The translations under genes and the position numbers were made by a program. The notes below the pieces were generated by a model. It had not been told where the DNA came from and did no database searches. It saw only the letters and a program-made list of their open reading frames with translations. A stretch of DNA of 64,000 bases. Origin: Vibrio metschnikovii CIP 69.14 (GTDB lineage: Bacteria > Pseudomonadota > Gammaproteobacteria > Enterobacterales > Vibrionaceae). Shown piece after piece: positions 46,846 to 56,274 of the stretch. Positions within the stretch are counted from its first letter, which is position 1, and each line of letters starts with the position of its first letter. The stretch lies in NCBI RefSeq assembly GCF_000176155.1, contig NZ_ACZO01000006.1, positions 186,001-250,000 on the forward strand. Direction: 5' to 3'.

Positions 46846-47598
46846 ATGCCCAGCCGTTTGTTACGGATAGCAATGCTTTTATTGATGCTGGTACTGGCCG
46901 GATGTAGCTCGGTACCTGAAAATGCACATAATGAATCACATCCTAATGACCCTTTAGAGGGGTTTAATCGCGCGATGTGGAAAATTAACTACGATTACCT
47001 AGATCCCTACCTAGCTCGTCCTGTTTCACTGGTTTATGTCGATTATGTCCCGTCACCATTAAGACGCGGTTTAGCGAATTTCTTATCCAATTTAGATGAG
47101 CCAGCCAGTATGGTTAATAACCTGATCATGGGGAATGGCGAAAAAGCGCTCGATCATTTTAACCGTTTTTGGTTAAACAGTACTTTTGGGCTTTTAGGTT
47201 TGATTGATATCGCCTCAGAAGCCGGAATTCGTAAGCATGATGACAAACAATTTGGTGATGCGATAGGTTATTACGGTGTCGGTAACGGACCATACTTAAT
47301 GGTACCGGGTTATGGACCCTATACTGTGCGGGAAGTGGCGGATACGGTTGATGGTTGGTATGTTCCTCTTGCGTATTTGAATATTTGGGGAAGTATTGGT
47401 AAATGGGCGGTTCAAGGAATGGAAACCCGTGCCGCTTTAGTGCCTCAAGAAGCCATGCTACAGCGTTCTCCTGATCCTTACGCATTAACGCGAGAAGTTT
47501 ATTTACAACGTCGTGACTTTAAAGCTGAACGAGACACAGAACATTACGACACCGATCAAGAAGATTTCCTTGATGATTACCTCGACGGCGGATTCTAG
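46846..47598 (+). CDS. mlaA: MlaA (VacJ) outer-membrane lipoprotein
   Basis: A 250-residue lipoprotein of the Mla system, which removes mislocalised phospholipids from the outer leaflet of the outer membrane. A lipoprotein signal with lipobox LVLAGC puts lipidated Cys at about residue 20. The VacJ core is recognised by NDPLEGFNRAMWKINYDYLDPYL, ANFLSNLDEP and GNGPYLMVPGYGPYTVRE. I use the ATG at 46846 with GGA eight bases upstream; ATG 46840 is possible. The rest of the mla operon is not here. Confidence 0.92.
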   Translation: MPSRLLRIAMLLLMLVLAGCSSVPENAHNESHPNDPLEGFNRAMWKINYDYLDPYLARPVSLVYVDYVPSPLRRGLANFLSNLDEPASMVNNLIMGNGEKALDHFNRFWLNSTFGLLGLIDIASEAGIRKHDDKQFGDAIGYYGVGNGPYLMVPGYGPYTVREVADTVDGWYVPLAYLNIWGSIGKWAVQGMETRAALVPQEAMLQRSPDPYALTREVYLQRRDFKAERDTEHYDTDQEDFLDDYLDGGF

Positions 47599-47624
47599 TT
47601 TTTCTTGATACTAGACATCCAATG

Positions 47625-47662
47625 AGTGCAGGCCACTTGACTCTAAAGTGACCTGCACTTTC
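47625..47662. terminator. terminator-like hairpin between mlaA and the SDR gene
   Basis: AGTGCAGG (47625-47632) pairs with CCTGCACT (47652-47659); the inner CACTT/AAGTG continues the stem with one mismatch. Only a weak T-run (TTTCTATTT) follows. Confidence 0.6.
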
Positions 47663-47684
47663 TATTTCTATTCTCTCTTTGCCA

Positions 47685-48353
47685 TCATGCTGACATGACT
47701 CGTCCACTGAAATAGTCATTAGTCACAATGTATTCGGTATTACGTATAAGCTCATCTTGAATTTCAGCCCAATGTAGATTGTGATGATTGGCTCCCGCCA
47801 TCGGGATCACGCCACCGACGCGAATATTATAGGGCGTTAACTCTCTGGCCCAACTTTGGGTAAAGCCGGCAACCATAGAATTGGTATTTTCCATTCCGGC
47901 TTGTTGTTGTGTGGTATTGTGCCAGACGAGATTAACAATCACCCCTTTTGCTTGATGTTGACGCATCCTTTCTGAGCAAGTTTGCCCAAAAGTAAAGAGG
48001 GAAGAGGCCATATTGGCCAATTGCTGAATAAAACGCTCTGTAGGCTGTTCATCCACCAAAGAAGGAAAACTGACGCTTGGCCAATGATTGATTAACACGT
48101 CCGGGGCTGAGTGGTAGGTGGTTTCAATATAATCAAATAACAGATGAATACTCGTTGGAGAGCGGTCGGGTAAAGTGTAGTAATGAACACGATGACTGAT
48201 CGCGTAGCAATGCTGCCAGGTGGTGACTAAAGCACTATGATCGGTATCGCATAATATGACATTAGCCCCCAAACGAGCAAAATGCATCGCCAGCGTGCTG
48301 CCCAGTAACGAATTAGCCGAAGTTATTAAAATTAATGCACTTTTAATTTTCAT
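47685..48353 (-). CDS. SDR-fold protein with degraded catalytic motifs
   Basis: A 222-residue protein with the order of a short-chain dehydrogenase: N-terminal beta-alpha-beta (ALILITSANSLLGSTLAMHFARLGANVILCD), VLINHWPSV in the NNAG position, and a PG-like VIPMAGANH late in the chain. The glycine-rich TGxxxGxG is reduced to TSANSLLGS, and the YxxxK catalytic pair is replaced by NSMVA in the expected place, so NAD(P)-dependent activity is doubtful. In V. cholerae I remember an SDR at the same place (next to mlaA). It could be a binding or regulatory protein. Confidence 0.7.
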   Translation of the reverse strand: MKIKSALILITSANSLLGSTLAMHFARLGANVILCDTDHSALVTTWQHCYAISHRVHYYTLPDRSPTSIHLLFDYIETTYHSAPDVLINHWPSVSFPSLVDEQPTERFIQQLANMASSLFTFGQTCSERMRQHQAKGVIVNLVWHNTTQQQAGMENTNSMVAGFTQSWARELTPYNIRVGGVIPMAGANHHNLHWAEIQDELIRNTEYIVTNDYFSGRVMSA

Positions 48354-48611
48354 TGTGTGCCTTCCTTGGAGGTGCCGTGACCATCGAGTACGTTAAGCAT
48401 GGTTGACGGTTTGATATGATGGTGTGAATTGCTTCAAATAAACCCAGTTGTTCGAAAAGTAATCGTTTTTTCTTTGCGCTTATTCACATTCGGTGACAAG
48501 GCTTAAGCAAAAATATACACAGCTGCTCTAGGGGCGGTTGGCTTTTGGGGAATAAAAAGATAAACCTTTTTGAACGATGATTCGCTATTTTCAGCGTCGT
48601 CGAGATATATC

Positions 48612-49115
48612 CTATACCTGAGCTCGTAGTTGATCTTGCCTAAGGGCGTGATTAAGCTGAGGATATAAATCCATTATCATCAACGTCTTGTTCTCTTGCT
48701 GTGCGAGATGACGGCGGTCATGCCCAGAGAGATTTAAATACACGTCTTCTGGGAAATTTTCAGTGTCTTCGGGGAGGTAGGTGAGCACTTCAGGTTGCAA
48801 ATAGTGCGACAGTTTGGCGCTCGCCATGCCGCCAGAGTGAAACAGTTTTGCTTGCTGAGCCGAAATAGCGTAAGAGCTTTGATCATTGCGTAGTGCTTGG
48901 CATGCTGGCAGTTCAAAGCGTTGACGTAGCTGATCTTCAGTCGTACGGTGAGTGGTGATCGGCTCGGTGGGCGTGGTATCGCGAACGTCATTAGAGAAGA
49001 GTGCCATGAATAGAGCGAAATCGGCATGACGACCTTGCTGTACCGCTTGGTTGACCCCTGTTCCGAGCTGTAACTCATTAATTATTCCGGCTTTATCTAA
49101 TGTATGTACTTGCAT
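48612..49115 (-). CDS. VC2046/SO_2500 family protein
   Basis: A 167-residue protein of unknown function, recognised by position beside sodB and by the family opening MQVHTLDKAGIINELQLGTGVNQAV and the acidic C-terminal part. It has no membrane segment or signal peptide and no motif that points to an activity. ATG is preceded on the minus strand by GAGGAG. It is on the same strand as sodB, 128 bp downstream of a terminator-bearing gap. Confidence 0.7.
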   Translation of the reverse strand: MQVHTLDKAGIINELQLGTGVNQAVQQGRHADFALFMALFSNDVRDTTPTEPITTHRTTEDQLRQRFELPACQALRNDQSSYAISAQQAKLFHSGGMASAKLSHYLQPEVLTYLPEDTENFPEDVYLNLSGHDRRHLAQQENKTLMIMDLYPQLNHALRQDQLRAQV

Positions 49116-49167
49116 GGTTTCTCCTCAATGCACCATTAATAACGGCACATGAAGAAAAAACTTTAAT

Positions 49168-49200
49168 AAAAAAGCCTACCTTATTTTAGGTAGGCTTATC
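49168..49200 (-). terminator. terminator after sodB
   Basis: Stem 49172-49181 / 49188-49197 (AAGCCTACCT with AGGTAGGCTT). Read on the minus strand it is followed by six T's, so it ends sodB transcription. Confidence 0.85.
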
Positions 49201-49243
49201 GGCTGTTGAGCGTTATTTGACTCTCATCAGCTGGTCAGCGAGA

Positions 49244-49828
49244 TTATTTCGCTAGGTTTTGTGCAACGAATTCCCAGTTGACTAGAGCCCAGAAGCCATT
49301 CATGTAGTCTGGGCGGAGGTTACGATAATCAATGTAGTAAGCATGTTCCCACAGATCAACGGTCAATAAAGGCGTAACTCCCTCCTCAGTGATTGGTGTT
49401 GCTGCGTTAGAAGTATTGATAATCGCCAATGAACCGTCTGCTTTTTTCACTAGCCAAGTCCACGAAGAACCGAAATTGTTGATCGCAGAATCAGTAAATT
49501 TGGCTTTAAACTCAGCAAATGAACCGAAGGCTGCATTGATGGTTTCTGCCACTGCGCCTGTTGGCTCACCACCGCCGTTTGGAGATAGGCAGTGCCAGTA
49601 GAAAGTGTGGTTCCATACCTGTGCCGCATTATTAAAAATACCGCCCGTTGACGTTTTGATGATCTCTTCGAGAGATTTGCCTTCAAACTCTGTACCCGGG
49701 ATCAGACCATTCAATTTTACGACATAAGTATTATGGTGTTTACCGTGGTGGTAATCCAAAGTCTCTGCTGAAATGTGCGGTTGTAGCGCATCTTTTGCGT
49801 AAGGTAGTGCTGGTAGTTCAAATGCCAT
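49244..49828 (-). CDS. sodB: superoxide dismutase [Fe]
   Basis: A 194-residue cytoplasmic iron superoxide dismutase. Metal ligands are H27, H74, and the D/H pair of DLWEHAYY (D157, H161). The glutamine at 70 in NNAAQVWNHTFYWH is the position that marks Fe-type rather than Mn-type enzymes. AGAG ribosome-binding site precedes the ATG on the minus strand. Divergent from grxD; a 321-bp promoter region lies between them. Confidence 0.97.
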   Translation of the reverse strand: MAFELPALPYAKDALQPHISAETLDYHHGKHHNTYVVKLNGLIPGTEFEGKSLEEIIKTSTGGIFNNAAQVWNHTFYWHCLSPNGGGEPTGAVAETINAAFGSFAEFKAKFTDSAINNFGSSWTWLVKKADGSLAIINTSNAATPITEEGVTPLLTVDLWEHAYYIDYRNLRPDYMNGFWALVNWEFVAQNLAK

Positions 49829-50149
49829 TGTTCAATTCTCCGTTGTTGAGAGGAAAGAAACGACTAAGCAGACGAGGTCAAATACAGGTTACGGCCCACG
49901 ACTGATGTAGACACTTCTTTGATTGCTTCCAGTGTTATTGTAATGGAGTCGATAAAACTGACTTGCTATGTATTTTAGCAAGTTTTTACTTTATTAACAC
50001 CCCAAGTGAAAGAAAAAGTTCAGTTAAGTCAATATACCGCGATCACTTGATACTTACTCTGCTAAATCCATAAACAGAATGTGCTTTTTATTCTCTCTTA
50101 ATGATTTAGAATGGAAGGGATTAACTTAGCCATCCATTAAGAGGAAGCA
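49829..50149. promoter_or_regulatory. divergent sodB / grxD promoter region
   Basis: A 321-bp AT-rich gap between the divergent starts. It has no ORF. A TAGAAT near 50106 is a possible grxD -10; no Fur box of acceptable quality was seen. Confidence 0.4.
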
Positions 50150-50485
50150 ATGGAAACCATCGATAAAATTAAACAGCAACTTGCCGAAAACCCAATTCTT
50201 CTTTATATGAAAGGGTCACCTAAACTGCCAAGCTGTGGTTTCTCTTCGCAAGCCGCTCAAGCACTAATGGCGTGCGGTGAAAAATTTGCCTACGTCGATA
50301 TCTTACAAAATCCAGATATTCGCGCAGAGCTACCGGTTTATGCTCAGTGGCCTACTTTTCCCCAGTTATGGGTTGAAGGTGAATTGATTGGTGGTTGTGA
50401 CATTATTTTGGAAATGTTCCAAAAAGGTGAACTACAGCCATTAATTAAAGAAGCGGCCGCACGTAACGCGACAGATGAAGTGTAA
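50150..50485 (+). CDS. grxD: monothiol glutaredoxin (CGFS type)
   Basis: A 111-residue Grx4-type protein binding and transferring [2Fe-2S] clusters. CGFS is at 29-32 with the flanking LPSCGFS; WPTFPQLWVEGELIGGCDI is the glutathione-binding end, typical of the family. AAGAGGAAGC precedes ATG. Its terminator hairpin is the seat of the group II intron. Confidence 0.95.
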   Translation: METIDKIKQQLAENPILLYMKGSPKLPSCGFSSQAAQALMACGEKFAYVDILQNPDIRAELPVYAQWPTFPQLWVEGELIGGCDIILEMFQKGELQPLIKEAAARNATDEV

Positions 50486-50518
50486 TACTGTATAAAAAAA
50501 CAGTTTAGCTTGATTTTT

Positions 50519-50552
50519 TAGGGTCACATTGGTTAATGTGGCCCTAATTTTT
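50519..50552 (+). terminator. grxD terminator, target of the group II intron
   Basis: AGGGTCACATT (50520-50530) pairs with AATGTGGCCCT (50535-50545, one T-G), loop GGTT, followed by AA and TTTTT (50548-50552). The intron's 5' GTGCG begins at the next base. Confidence 0.8.
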
Positions 50553-51104
50553 GTGCGCCGAGCATGGCGTTGATCTAGGAGGTGAAAGTCCTCTACGGGC
50601 TCAGTCGAGCGGGAACCGTTAGCCTATGCAAGGGTGTTCATCGTGAGGTGAAATCTGAAGGAAGCAAATGGCAAAACGTGGTGATGACGAACAGAAATCT
50701 GATAGTAGGCTGTGTCGACTTGGGTAACCTAGCAATAGATAGAATAGCCCAACGACTCGACGAGAAGTGCGATGCAGTAAATCAGGCATGACCACGAGAA
50801 AGAACAACGTCTTACCTCGGGAGATCTTATTATCTTATTATCTGTTTCGGACGAAACTAAGCAGCCAGTGATGGATGCTGATGGGTAATAAGGAGTCAGC
50901 AGAAGGCATAGTACCTTGAGGAAGTACAACTTAAGGGAAGGCCGGAACTGAATAGGTCAAGAAGCAGTCGCCAGATATTCAAATCAGTGGAGTAACAGTA
51001 ACGATGCGACCCATCTCTACGTTCCGATTGGTGAAGCCAAAAGTGGAACTGACGGAAACGAAGCGTAACAAGCTGATTTGGCATAGAAAGAAGGACGAGT
51101 CTTG

Positions 51105-52415
51105 ATGGACACCACTCGATTACTCGAACAGATGTTCAGTCCGGGTAATTTAAACGCTGCGACCAAACAGGTGAAGCGCAACAAGGGGTGCGGTGGGGTA
51201 GATAGACTGACGATCACAGCGACCTTGGAAAAGCTTCGCCAGTTGGATAATGGGCAGCAACTTCGCCAGTCTTTACTGGATGGAAGTTACCAACCGTCTC
51301 CCGTTCTGGGTGTAGAAATCCCCAAGCCAAAAGGTGGAGTACGCCAACTGGGTATCCCAACCGTTCAGGATCGCATCGTACAACAAGCGATGGCACAGCT
51401 CCTGACACAGTTGTATGAGCCGAAGTTCTCAAAGAGCAGCTTCGGGTTCAGACCAAGAAGGAGTGCTCATCATGCTTTGTCGAAAGCGAGTGAATACATT
51501 CGAGAAGGGCGGGGATATGTAGTCGATATAGATCTGGAGAAGTACTTCGATACCGTCAATCACGACAGACTGATGTATCGGCTGTCTCAAGATATCGCGG
51601 ATAAACGGGTGCTGAAACTGATCAGGAAATATCTACAAAGTGGTCTGATGCGAAATGGAGTGATAGAGCGAAGACAAAGAGGAACCCCACAAGGAGGTCC
51701 TCTGTCGCCGCTGCTCTCTAATATCGTATTGGATGAGCTTGATAAAGAGTTAGAACGTAGAGGTCATAAGTTCTGCCGATACGCAGACGATTGCCAAATC
51801 TACGTAGGTAGTGAAGCAGCAGCGCAACGGGTGAAAACCTCGGTTACGGAGTTCTTGGAGCAGACGCTTAAATTACGGGTAAACCGTGAGAAAAGTGCGG
51901 CGACCAGAGTGAGTGAGCGTAGCTACTTGGGACACCGCTTCAACGATGATGGTGTGATAGGTATCAGTGATGACGCCATGCATCAAATGAAGAAACGAGT
52001 GCGACAAGTCACCAAACGAAATAGAGGACGAACGTTCCCGGCAATCATCAAGGAACTATCGACGTATCTACGAGGTTGGCAGAACTACTTTAAACTGGGC
52101 TTAAGGCCGTCATCGATGAGTCACCTAGACAGTTGGATAAGACGCCGACTGCGGTGCTACCGTCTAAAACAGAAAAAGCGGAAATACAGCATAGCGATGT
52201 GGCTGATTAGTTTAGGAGTCGCCAAACCTAATGCATGGAAAGTCGCAGGTTCAGATAAAGGATGGTGGAAACTCTCACGGACGCCCCAAGTCAATCAGGC
52301 TTTACCCAACAAACGGTTGGAAGAGTTGGGGTTATACTCATTGTTGGAAGGGTATGAAACATTGAAAATCTATTCGGAACCGCCGTATGCGATCCACGCT
52401 TGTACGGTGGTGTGA
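51105..52415 (+). CDS. ltrA: group II intron-encoded reverse transcriptase/maturase
   Basis: A 436-residue protein made by the intron. RT motifs: VEIPKPKGGVRQLGIPTVQDR (RT1-2), SSFGFRPRRSAH, DIDLEKYFDTVNHD (RT3), GTPQGGPLSPLLSNI (193-207), YADD at 226-229 (active site), then the maturase X domain around YLRGWQNYFKLG. No HNH endonuclease zinc motif follows. I use the ATG at 51105; a TTG at 51102 is also open. The last codons run into intron domain V. All motifs are intact, so the intron looks competent. Confidence 0.93.
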   Translation: MDTTRLLEQMFSPGNLNAATKQVKRNKGCGGVDRLTITATLEKLRQLDNGQQLRQSLLDGSYQPSPVLGVEIPKPKGGVRQLGIPTVQDRIVQQAMAQLLTQLYEPKFSKSSFGFRPRRSAHHALSKASEYIREGRGYVVDIDLEKYFDTVNHDRLMYRLSQDIADKRVLKLIRKYLQSGLMRNGVIERRQRGTPQGGPLSPLLSNIVLDELDKELERRGHKFCRYADDCQIYVGSEAAAQRVKTSVTEFLEQTLKLRVNREKSAATRVSERSYLGHRFNDDGVIGISDDAMHQMKKRVRQVTKRNRGRTFPAIIKELSTYLRGWQNYFKLGLRPSSMSHLDSWIRRRLRCYRLKQKKRKYSIAMWLISLGVAKPNAWKVAGSDKGWWKLSRTPQVNQALPNKRLEELGLYSLLEGYETLKIYSEPPYAIHACTVV

Positions 52416-52443
52416 GAGGACGGCGGGAGTGATCCCGCCTCCT
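52379..52443 (+). ncRNA. intron domains V and VI
   Basis: Domain V: stem ACCGCCGTA (52379-52387) / TACGGTGGT (52403-52411), with CGC-type triad context in CCGCC. Domain VI: GGCGGGA (52422-52428) / TCCCGCC (52433-52439), flanked by AGGA / TCCT. Identified by position before the 3' ACTCGAT end; the exact pairing is my hand fold. Confidence 0.7.
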
Positions 52444-52467
52444 ACTCGATTCTGATTTTAGACTGTT

Positions 52468-54426
52468 ATGAGCCGCTTATTCATTGCTGAAAAACCCAGT
52501 TTAGCCCGAGCCATTGCTGATGCGTTGCCCAAGCCCCATAAAAAGCAGCAAGGTTTTATTGAATGTGCCAATGGCGATAAGGTGACTTGGTGTATTGGTC
52601 ATTTACTGGAGCAAGTGGAACCGGACAGCTATGATCCGCGATACAAAAAGTGGAATTTGGCTGATTTACCCATCCTACCCGAAAAGTGGCAATTGAAGCC
52701 GCGGAAAATGGCGAGTCAACAATTGGTCGTAGTGCGTAAGTTACTAAAAAGTAGCCAAGAAATTGTCCATGCTGGCGATCCAGATCGCGAAGGTCAACTG
52801 TTGGTTGATGAGGTTATCGATTATTGTCAGGTCTCTAAACAAAAGCAGCAAACCATTCAACGTTTACTGATCAGCGATCTCAATTTGCCTGCGGTGAAAC
52901 GCGCACTTTCAACAATGCGCAGTAATCGTGAATTTATTCCATTGTCGATTTCAGCCTTAGCACGCTCTCGGGCTGACTGGTTATACGGTATGAATATGTC
53001 TCGTGCTTATACCTTGCTTGGACAAAAAGCGGGTTATCAAGGAGTATTATCCGTTGGTCGAGTGCAAACACCTATACTGGGTTTGGTGGTCCGTCGTGAT
53101 GCCGAGATAGCCCATTTTGTCGCCCATGATTATTTTACCTTACACGCATTGATCCCTTATCAAGTCGAAGGGCATGAGTTTGATATTCGAGCTCGCTGGC
53201 AGCCTAGTGACGCCTGCCAGCCTTGGCAAGATGAAGAGGGACGAGTGTTAAACCGCGCTTTGGTTGAAAATGTTGCCCGTCGTATTCAACATCAGCCTGC
53301 GATTGTTGTGGCGTCAGAACAAACGCAAACTAAGCAAGCAGCACCACTGCCTTATTCATTATCGGCCTTACAAATTGATGCTGCCAAGCGCTATGGTTTG
53401 AGTGCTCAACAAGTATTAGATATTTGTCAGTCACTGTATGAAAAATACAAGTTAATCACTTATCCACGTTCCGACAGTCGTTATTTACCTAAAGAACATT
53501 TAACTCAGGCGGATACGATACTGACGGCGATTGCTCATAATCTTCAGCCATTACAAACTGCGGTCGCCGGTGCAGACCGTACATTCCGTTCTAAAGCGTG
53601 GAACGACAGTAAAGTTGATGCGCATCATGCGATTATTCCTACCCCTAAGCAAAGTGCTGTACATGGACTTTCTGCTGCTGAGCAGAATATTTATCAGTTA
53701 ATTGCTCGCCAGTACGTACTGCAATTTTATCCTCCCGCAGTATACGCTGAAGCTAAACTCGTATTTACCATTGCAGGAGGAACCTTTATTGCTAAAGGCA
53801 GACAATTGGTGTTCGCAGGCTGGAAAAGTGTCATAGGCCAACAAGAGCAACCGGAGGATGGAATTGATACTGTGCCGCCGCTACCAAAGGGGACATCGTT
53901 GATCTGTCGCGAAGGAGAGATGAAAACTTGCCAGACCGAACCGCCGCGTTATTTTACTGAGGCAACGTTATTGCAAGCGATGACGGGGATCGCCCGCTTT
54001 GTTGAAGATAAAGAGCTTAAGAAAATTCTTCGTGAGACCGATGGGTTAGGCACTGAAGCCACTCGAGCTGGCATCTTAGATACGTTATTCAAGCGTCAAT
54101 TACTGACACGAGAAGGAAAACAGATAAAAAGTACTCCGGCTGGCAAAGGACTGGTGGAGGCGCTACCGCTGCAAGCCACTTATCCTGATATGACCGCTCA
54201 TTGGGAGCATCAACTGCAAGCGATGGCAGAAAGAGGTCAAGCTTATCAACCCTTTATTGAAGATCTTGAGCGACAAATTAGCCAATGGATAGAGCAAGTG
54301 AAACAACAACCTGTCCCCGCCTCGTTGCGAGCTTTACCGCCGGTTAAGCGACCTGCATTTAAAACCAAGAAAAGGTCGACGATCAGTAAAAGAAAAAGCC
54401 CGCCTGCACGTTGTTCAACCCCATAA
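52468..54426 (+). CDS. topB: DNA topoisomerase III
   Basis: A 652-residue type IA topoisomerase that decatenates DNA. The Toprim opening [21 protein letters not shown], acidic [16 protein letters not shown], the [18 protein letters not shown] block and the active-site tyrosine in [12 protein letters not shown] (around residue 330) are visible; the tail is short and basic ([10 protein letters not shown]). Its ATG is 17 bp after the intron's 3' end, so the original promoter or leader lies on the other side of the intron. Confidence 0.96.
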   Translation: MSRLFIAEKPSLARAIADALPKPHKKQQGFIECANGDKVTWCIGHLLEQVEPDSYDPRYKKWNLADLPILPEKWQLKPRKMASQQLVVVRKLLKSSQEIVHAGDPDREGQLLVDEVIDYCQVSKQKQQTIQRLLISDLNLPAVKRALSTMRSNREFIPLSISALARSRADWLYGMNMSRAYTLLGQKAGYQGVLSVGRVQTPILGLVVRRDAEIAHFVAHDYFTLHALIPYQVEGHEFDIRARWQPSDACQPWQDEEGRVLNRALVENVARRIQHQPAIVVASEQTQTKQAAPLPYSLSALQIDAAKRYGLSAQQVLDICQSLYEKYKLITYPRSDSRYLPKEHLTQADTILTAIAHNLQPLQTAVAGADRTFRSKAWNDSKVDAHHAIIPTPKQSAVHGLSAAEQNIYQLIARQYVLQFYPPAVYAEAKLVFTIAGGTFIAKGRQLVFAGWKSVIGQQEQPEDGIDTVPPLPKGTSLICREGEMKTCQTEPPRYFTEATLLQAMTGIARFVEDKELKKILRETDGLGTEATRAGILDTLFKRQLLTREGKQIKSTPAGKGLVEALPLQATYPDMTAHWEHQLQAMAERGQAYQPFIEDLERQISQWIEQVKQQPVPASLRALPPVKRPAFKTKKRSTISKRKSPPARCSTP

Positions 54427-54649
54427 AGGCGTTATCGCGCGGTGATTCACCATTGATTGATGAGGACGTTTAAGGTTTGTTGCGTGAAAGTTAGAATAAA
54501 TCCACATAAAAATAATGGTCCTGTTGCATAAGCGGTAAATGTTTTCCATAGTAAGCTCCGGTTCTTGGATGAATATCACAAAGAATCAGGATGGAATCAT
54601 CATACAGAGGCAAAAATGCCCGTCATTACGCTTGCGCTAGGAATACACT

Positions 54650-56167
54650 ATGTTAAAGATACTTAGAGCCCTCAACGTTCGTCAGAAAATCTTGGTGATC
54701 GAACTCATTTCTCTGGCCATTATTGTGCTTATCAGCCTCTACGGGGTAAGTAAGTTACGAGAAATGGCCTTTCAAGAACGCCAACAAAGTGTTGAAAATC
54801 AAGTCCAATCAGTGGTCAGTTTAGTTGATTATTATGCTCGTTTAGCACCAAGAATTGGTGAAGAAGAAGCTAAGCAACGAGCGATCGAAGCGATCAAGTC
54901 ACTCCGATATGACAATGGTAACTATTTTTGGGTGATGACGGCTAATGCTCGTCTAGTACTGCATCCTCTGCGCCCAGAAATGACCAATCAAGATATGAGT
55001 CAGGTACGTGATGGTGCTGGTCGTTTTCATTGGCAACAAATGGCACAGGTTGTTCAACGTCAAGGCGCTGGGTTTGTCGAATACACTTTTGTGCCACCGA
55101 GTGGTCCGATTGAGGACAAAATTTCCTATGTTGCACAAGCCAATGGTTGGAATTGGGTCATTGGCACCGGCGTTATCGTTAACGATATCAATCAAACGGT
55201 GTATCACAATGCCTTATTTTATGTTGGCTTTGCTTTGGCGGGCGTGGTGATTACTTTACTGTTTTCGAGCATTATCGGTAAAAACATTACCGACCCTCTG
55301 GCTCTGTTTGTCACCAAAGTACAGCGGGCAGCGCAAGGGGATATGACGGTGCGTTTTAATCCTAAAGGACGGGATGAGATTGCTAGTTTAGGGCGTTCGA
55401 TAAATTCAATGATCGAAAGTACCCATCAAGCTTTAATTACCGCCAAGCAGTCAGCGATGAATGCCGCTGAGATGGCGTCGTCAATCGCTTCGGCCAGTGA
55501 GGAGACCGCAACCAGTACCCAATCGCAGCGCATGCAATTGGAGCAGTTAGCGACCGCCATGAATGAAATGAATGCGACCATTCGCGATGTGGCGCAAAAT
55601 GCCGAGCAAACCGATCAATTGGTTGAAGCGCTGCGGAATGATGTCGCGGGGATCAATGAAATTGTTGATGTGATTCAAGCCATCTCTGAACAAACTAACT
55701 TATTGGCCTTAAATGCGGCGATTGAAGCCGCACGGGCAGGAGAGCAAGGTCGCGGCTTTGCGGTGGTTGCTGATGAAGTGCGTCATTTGGCTGGCCGTAC
55801 TCAGCAATCGACGCATCAAATTCAGCAAACCATCGAGTCCTTAATTGCCAGAGCGGGCAGTGCGTCACAAGCGATGAAGCAGTGTCATAGTCGTGTGACA
55901 GAAAATGTTCAAACCGCAACCGAAACTAAGCAAATGTTAAAACAGATGGTGACAGAACTGACTCGAGCGAATGACATGGTGACCCAAATTGCCACCGCGG
56001 CAGAGCAGCAAGATACCGTAGCTGAAGAGATGAACAGCAATGTCAGTCATATTAATCTGTCGGCTGATCATATTAGCCAATCGGCGCAAGATTTGGCTGA
56101 ACAAAGCCAGCATCTGGCTGATAGTGCTAACCAATTGGATGAGCAGTTACAGCGTTTTAAAGTATAA
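54650..56167 (+). CDS. methyl-accepting chemotaxis protein, single-Cache sensor
   Basis: A 505-residue chemoreceptor. TM1 about 15-35, a periplasmic small-Cache domain (about 36-185; [33 protein letters not shown]), TM2 about 190-210, HAMP to about 262, then a signalling hairpin with tip [20 protein letters not shown] (about 350-370). There is no C-terminal CheR-binding pentapeptide (ends QLQRFKV). Ligand unknown; small-Cache receptors often sense organic acids. Likely feeds the CheA/W array encoded in the same window. Confidence 0.92.
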   Translation: MLKILRALNVRQKILVIELISLAIIVLISLYGVSKLREMAFQERQQSVENQVQSVVSLVDYYARLAPRIGEEEAKQRAIEAIKSLRYDNGNYFWVMTANARLVLHPLRPEMTNQDMSQVRDGAGRFHWQQMAQVVQRQGAGFVEYTFVPPSGPIEDKISYVAQANGWNWVIGTGVIVNDINQTVYHNALFYVGFALAGVVITLLFSSIIGKNITDPLALFVTKVQRAAQGDMTVRFNPKGRDEIASLGRSINSMIESTHQALITAKQSAMNAAEMASSIASASEETATSTQSQRMQLEQLATAMNEMNATIRDVAQNAEQTDQLVEALRNDVAGINEIVDVIQAISEQTNLLALNAAIEAARAGEQGRGFAVVADEVRHLAGRTQQSTHQIQQTIESLIARAGSASQAMKQCHSRVTENVQTATETKQMLKQMVTELTRANDMVTQIATAAEQQDTVAEEMNSNVSHINLSADHISQSAQDLAEQSQHLADSANQLDEQLQRFKV

Positions 56168-56190
56168 CAACCGAGTTTATATCGGTTGTT
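56166..56190 (+). terminator. terminator after the chemoreceptor
   Basis: AACAACCGA (56166-56174) pairs with TCGGTTGTT (56182-56190), starting at the stop codon. Confidence 0.65.
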
Positions 56191-56208
56191 ATTGAGTCGG
56201 ATAAAGAC

Positions 56209-56242
56209 AACAAAGTGGAGAAGAGCTCTCCACTTTGTTATT
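56209..56242. terminator. terminator ending the phn operon (bidirectional)
   Basis: Perfect 12-bp stem AACAAAGTGGAG (56209-56220) / CTCCACTTTGTT (56228-56239). It can end the minus-strand phn genes as well as the chemoreceptor gene. Confidence 0.75.
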
Positions 56243-56274
56243 GCCCTAACGTTGAATATTAAGAGCTAACCCCA

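Larger units (their letters stand above)
50553..52450 (+). mobile_element. group II intron with intact reverse transcriptase/maturase
   Basis: The 1898-bp element begins with the canonical GTGCG at 50553 and ends with the typical ACTCGAT at 52444-52450. It encodes one protein at 51105-52415. Domain V is seen at 52379-52411 (ACCGCCGTA paired with TACGGTGGT around a short upper stem) and domain VI at 52417-52443 (AGGA-C-GGCGGGA / TCCCGCC-TCCT). Domain I spans from the start to about 51000, with conserved-looking GGAGGTGAAAGTCC and GAACCGTTAGCC blocks. It sits in the T-run of the grxD terminator, a target typical of class IIC introns, though class D is not excluded. No target-site duplication is expected or seen. 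Confidence 0.88.

Noticed and set aside
50796..50870. Tandem TTATTATC duplication in the intron (about 50828-50843) as sign of an insertion
   Set aside because: It is very short, lies in a region of domain I variable between introns and does not disrupt the maturase.
50619..51217. Several 60-70 codon ORFs inside the 5' part of the intron
   Set aside because: They overlap intron domain I RNA on either strand and have no support as genes.
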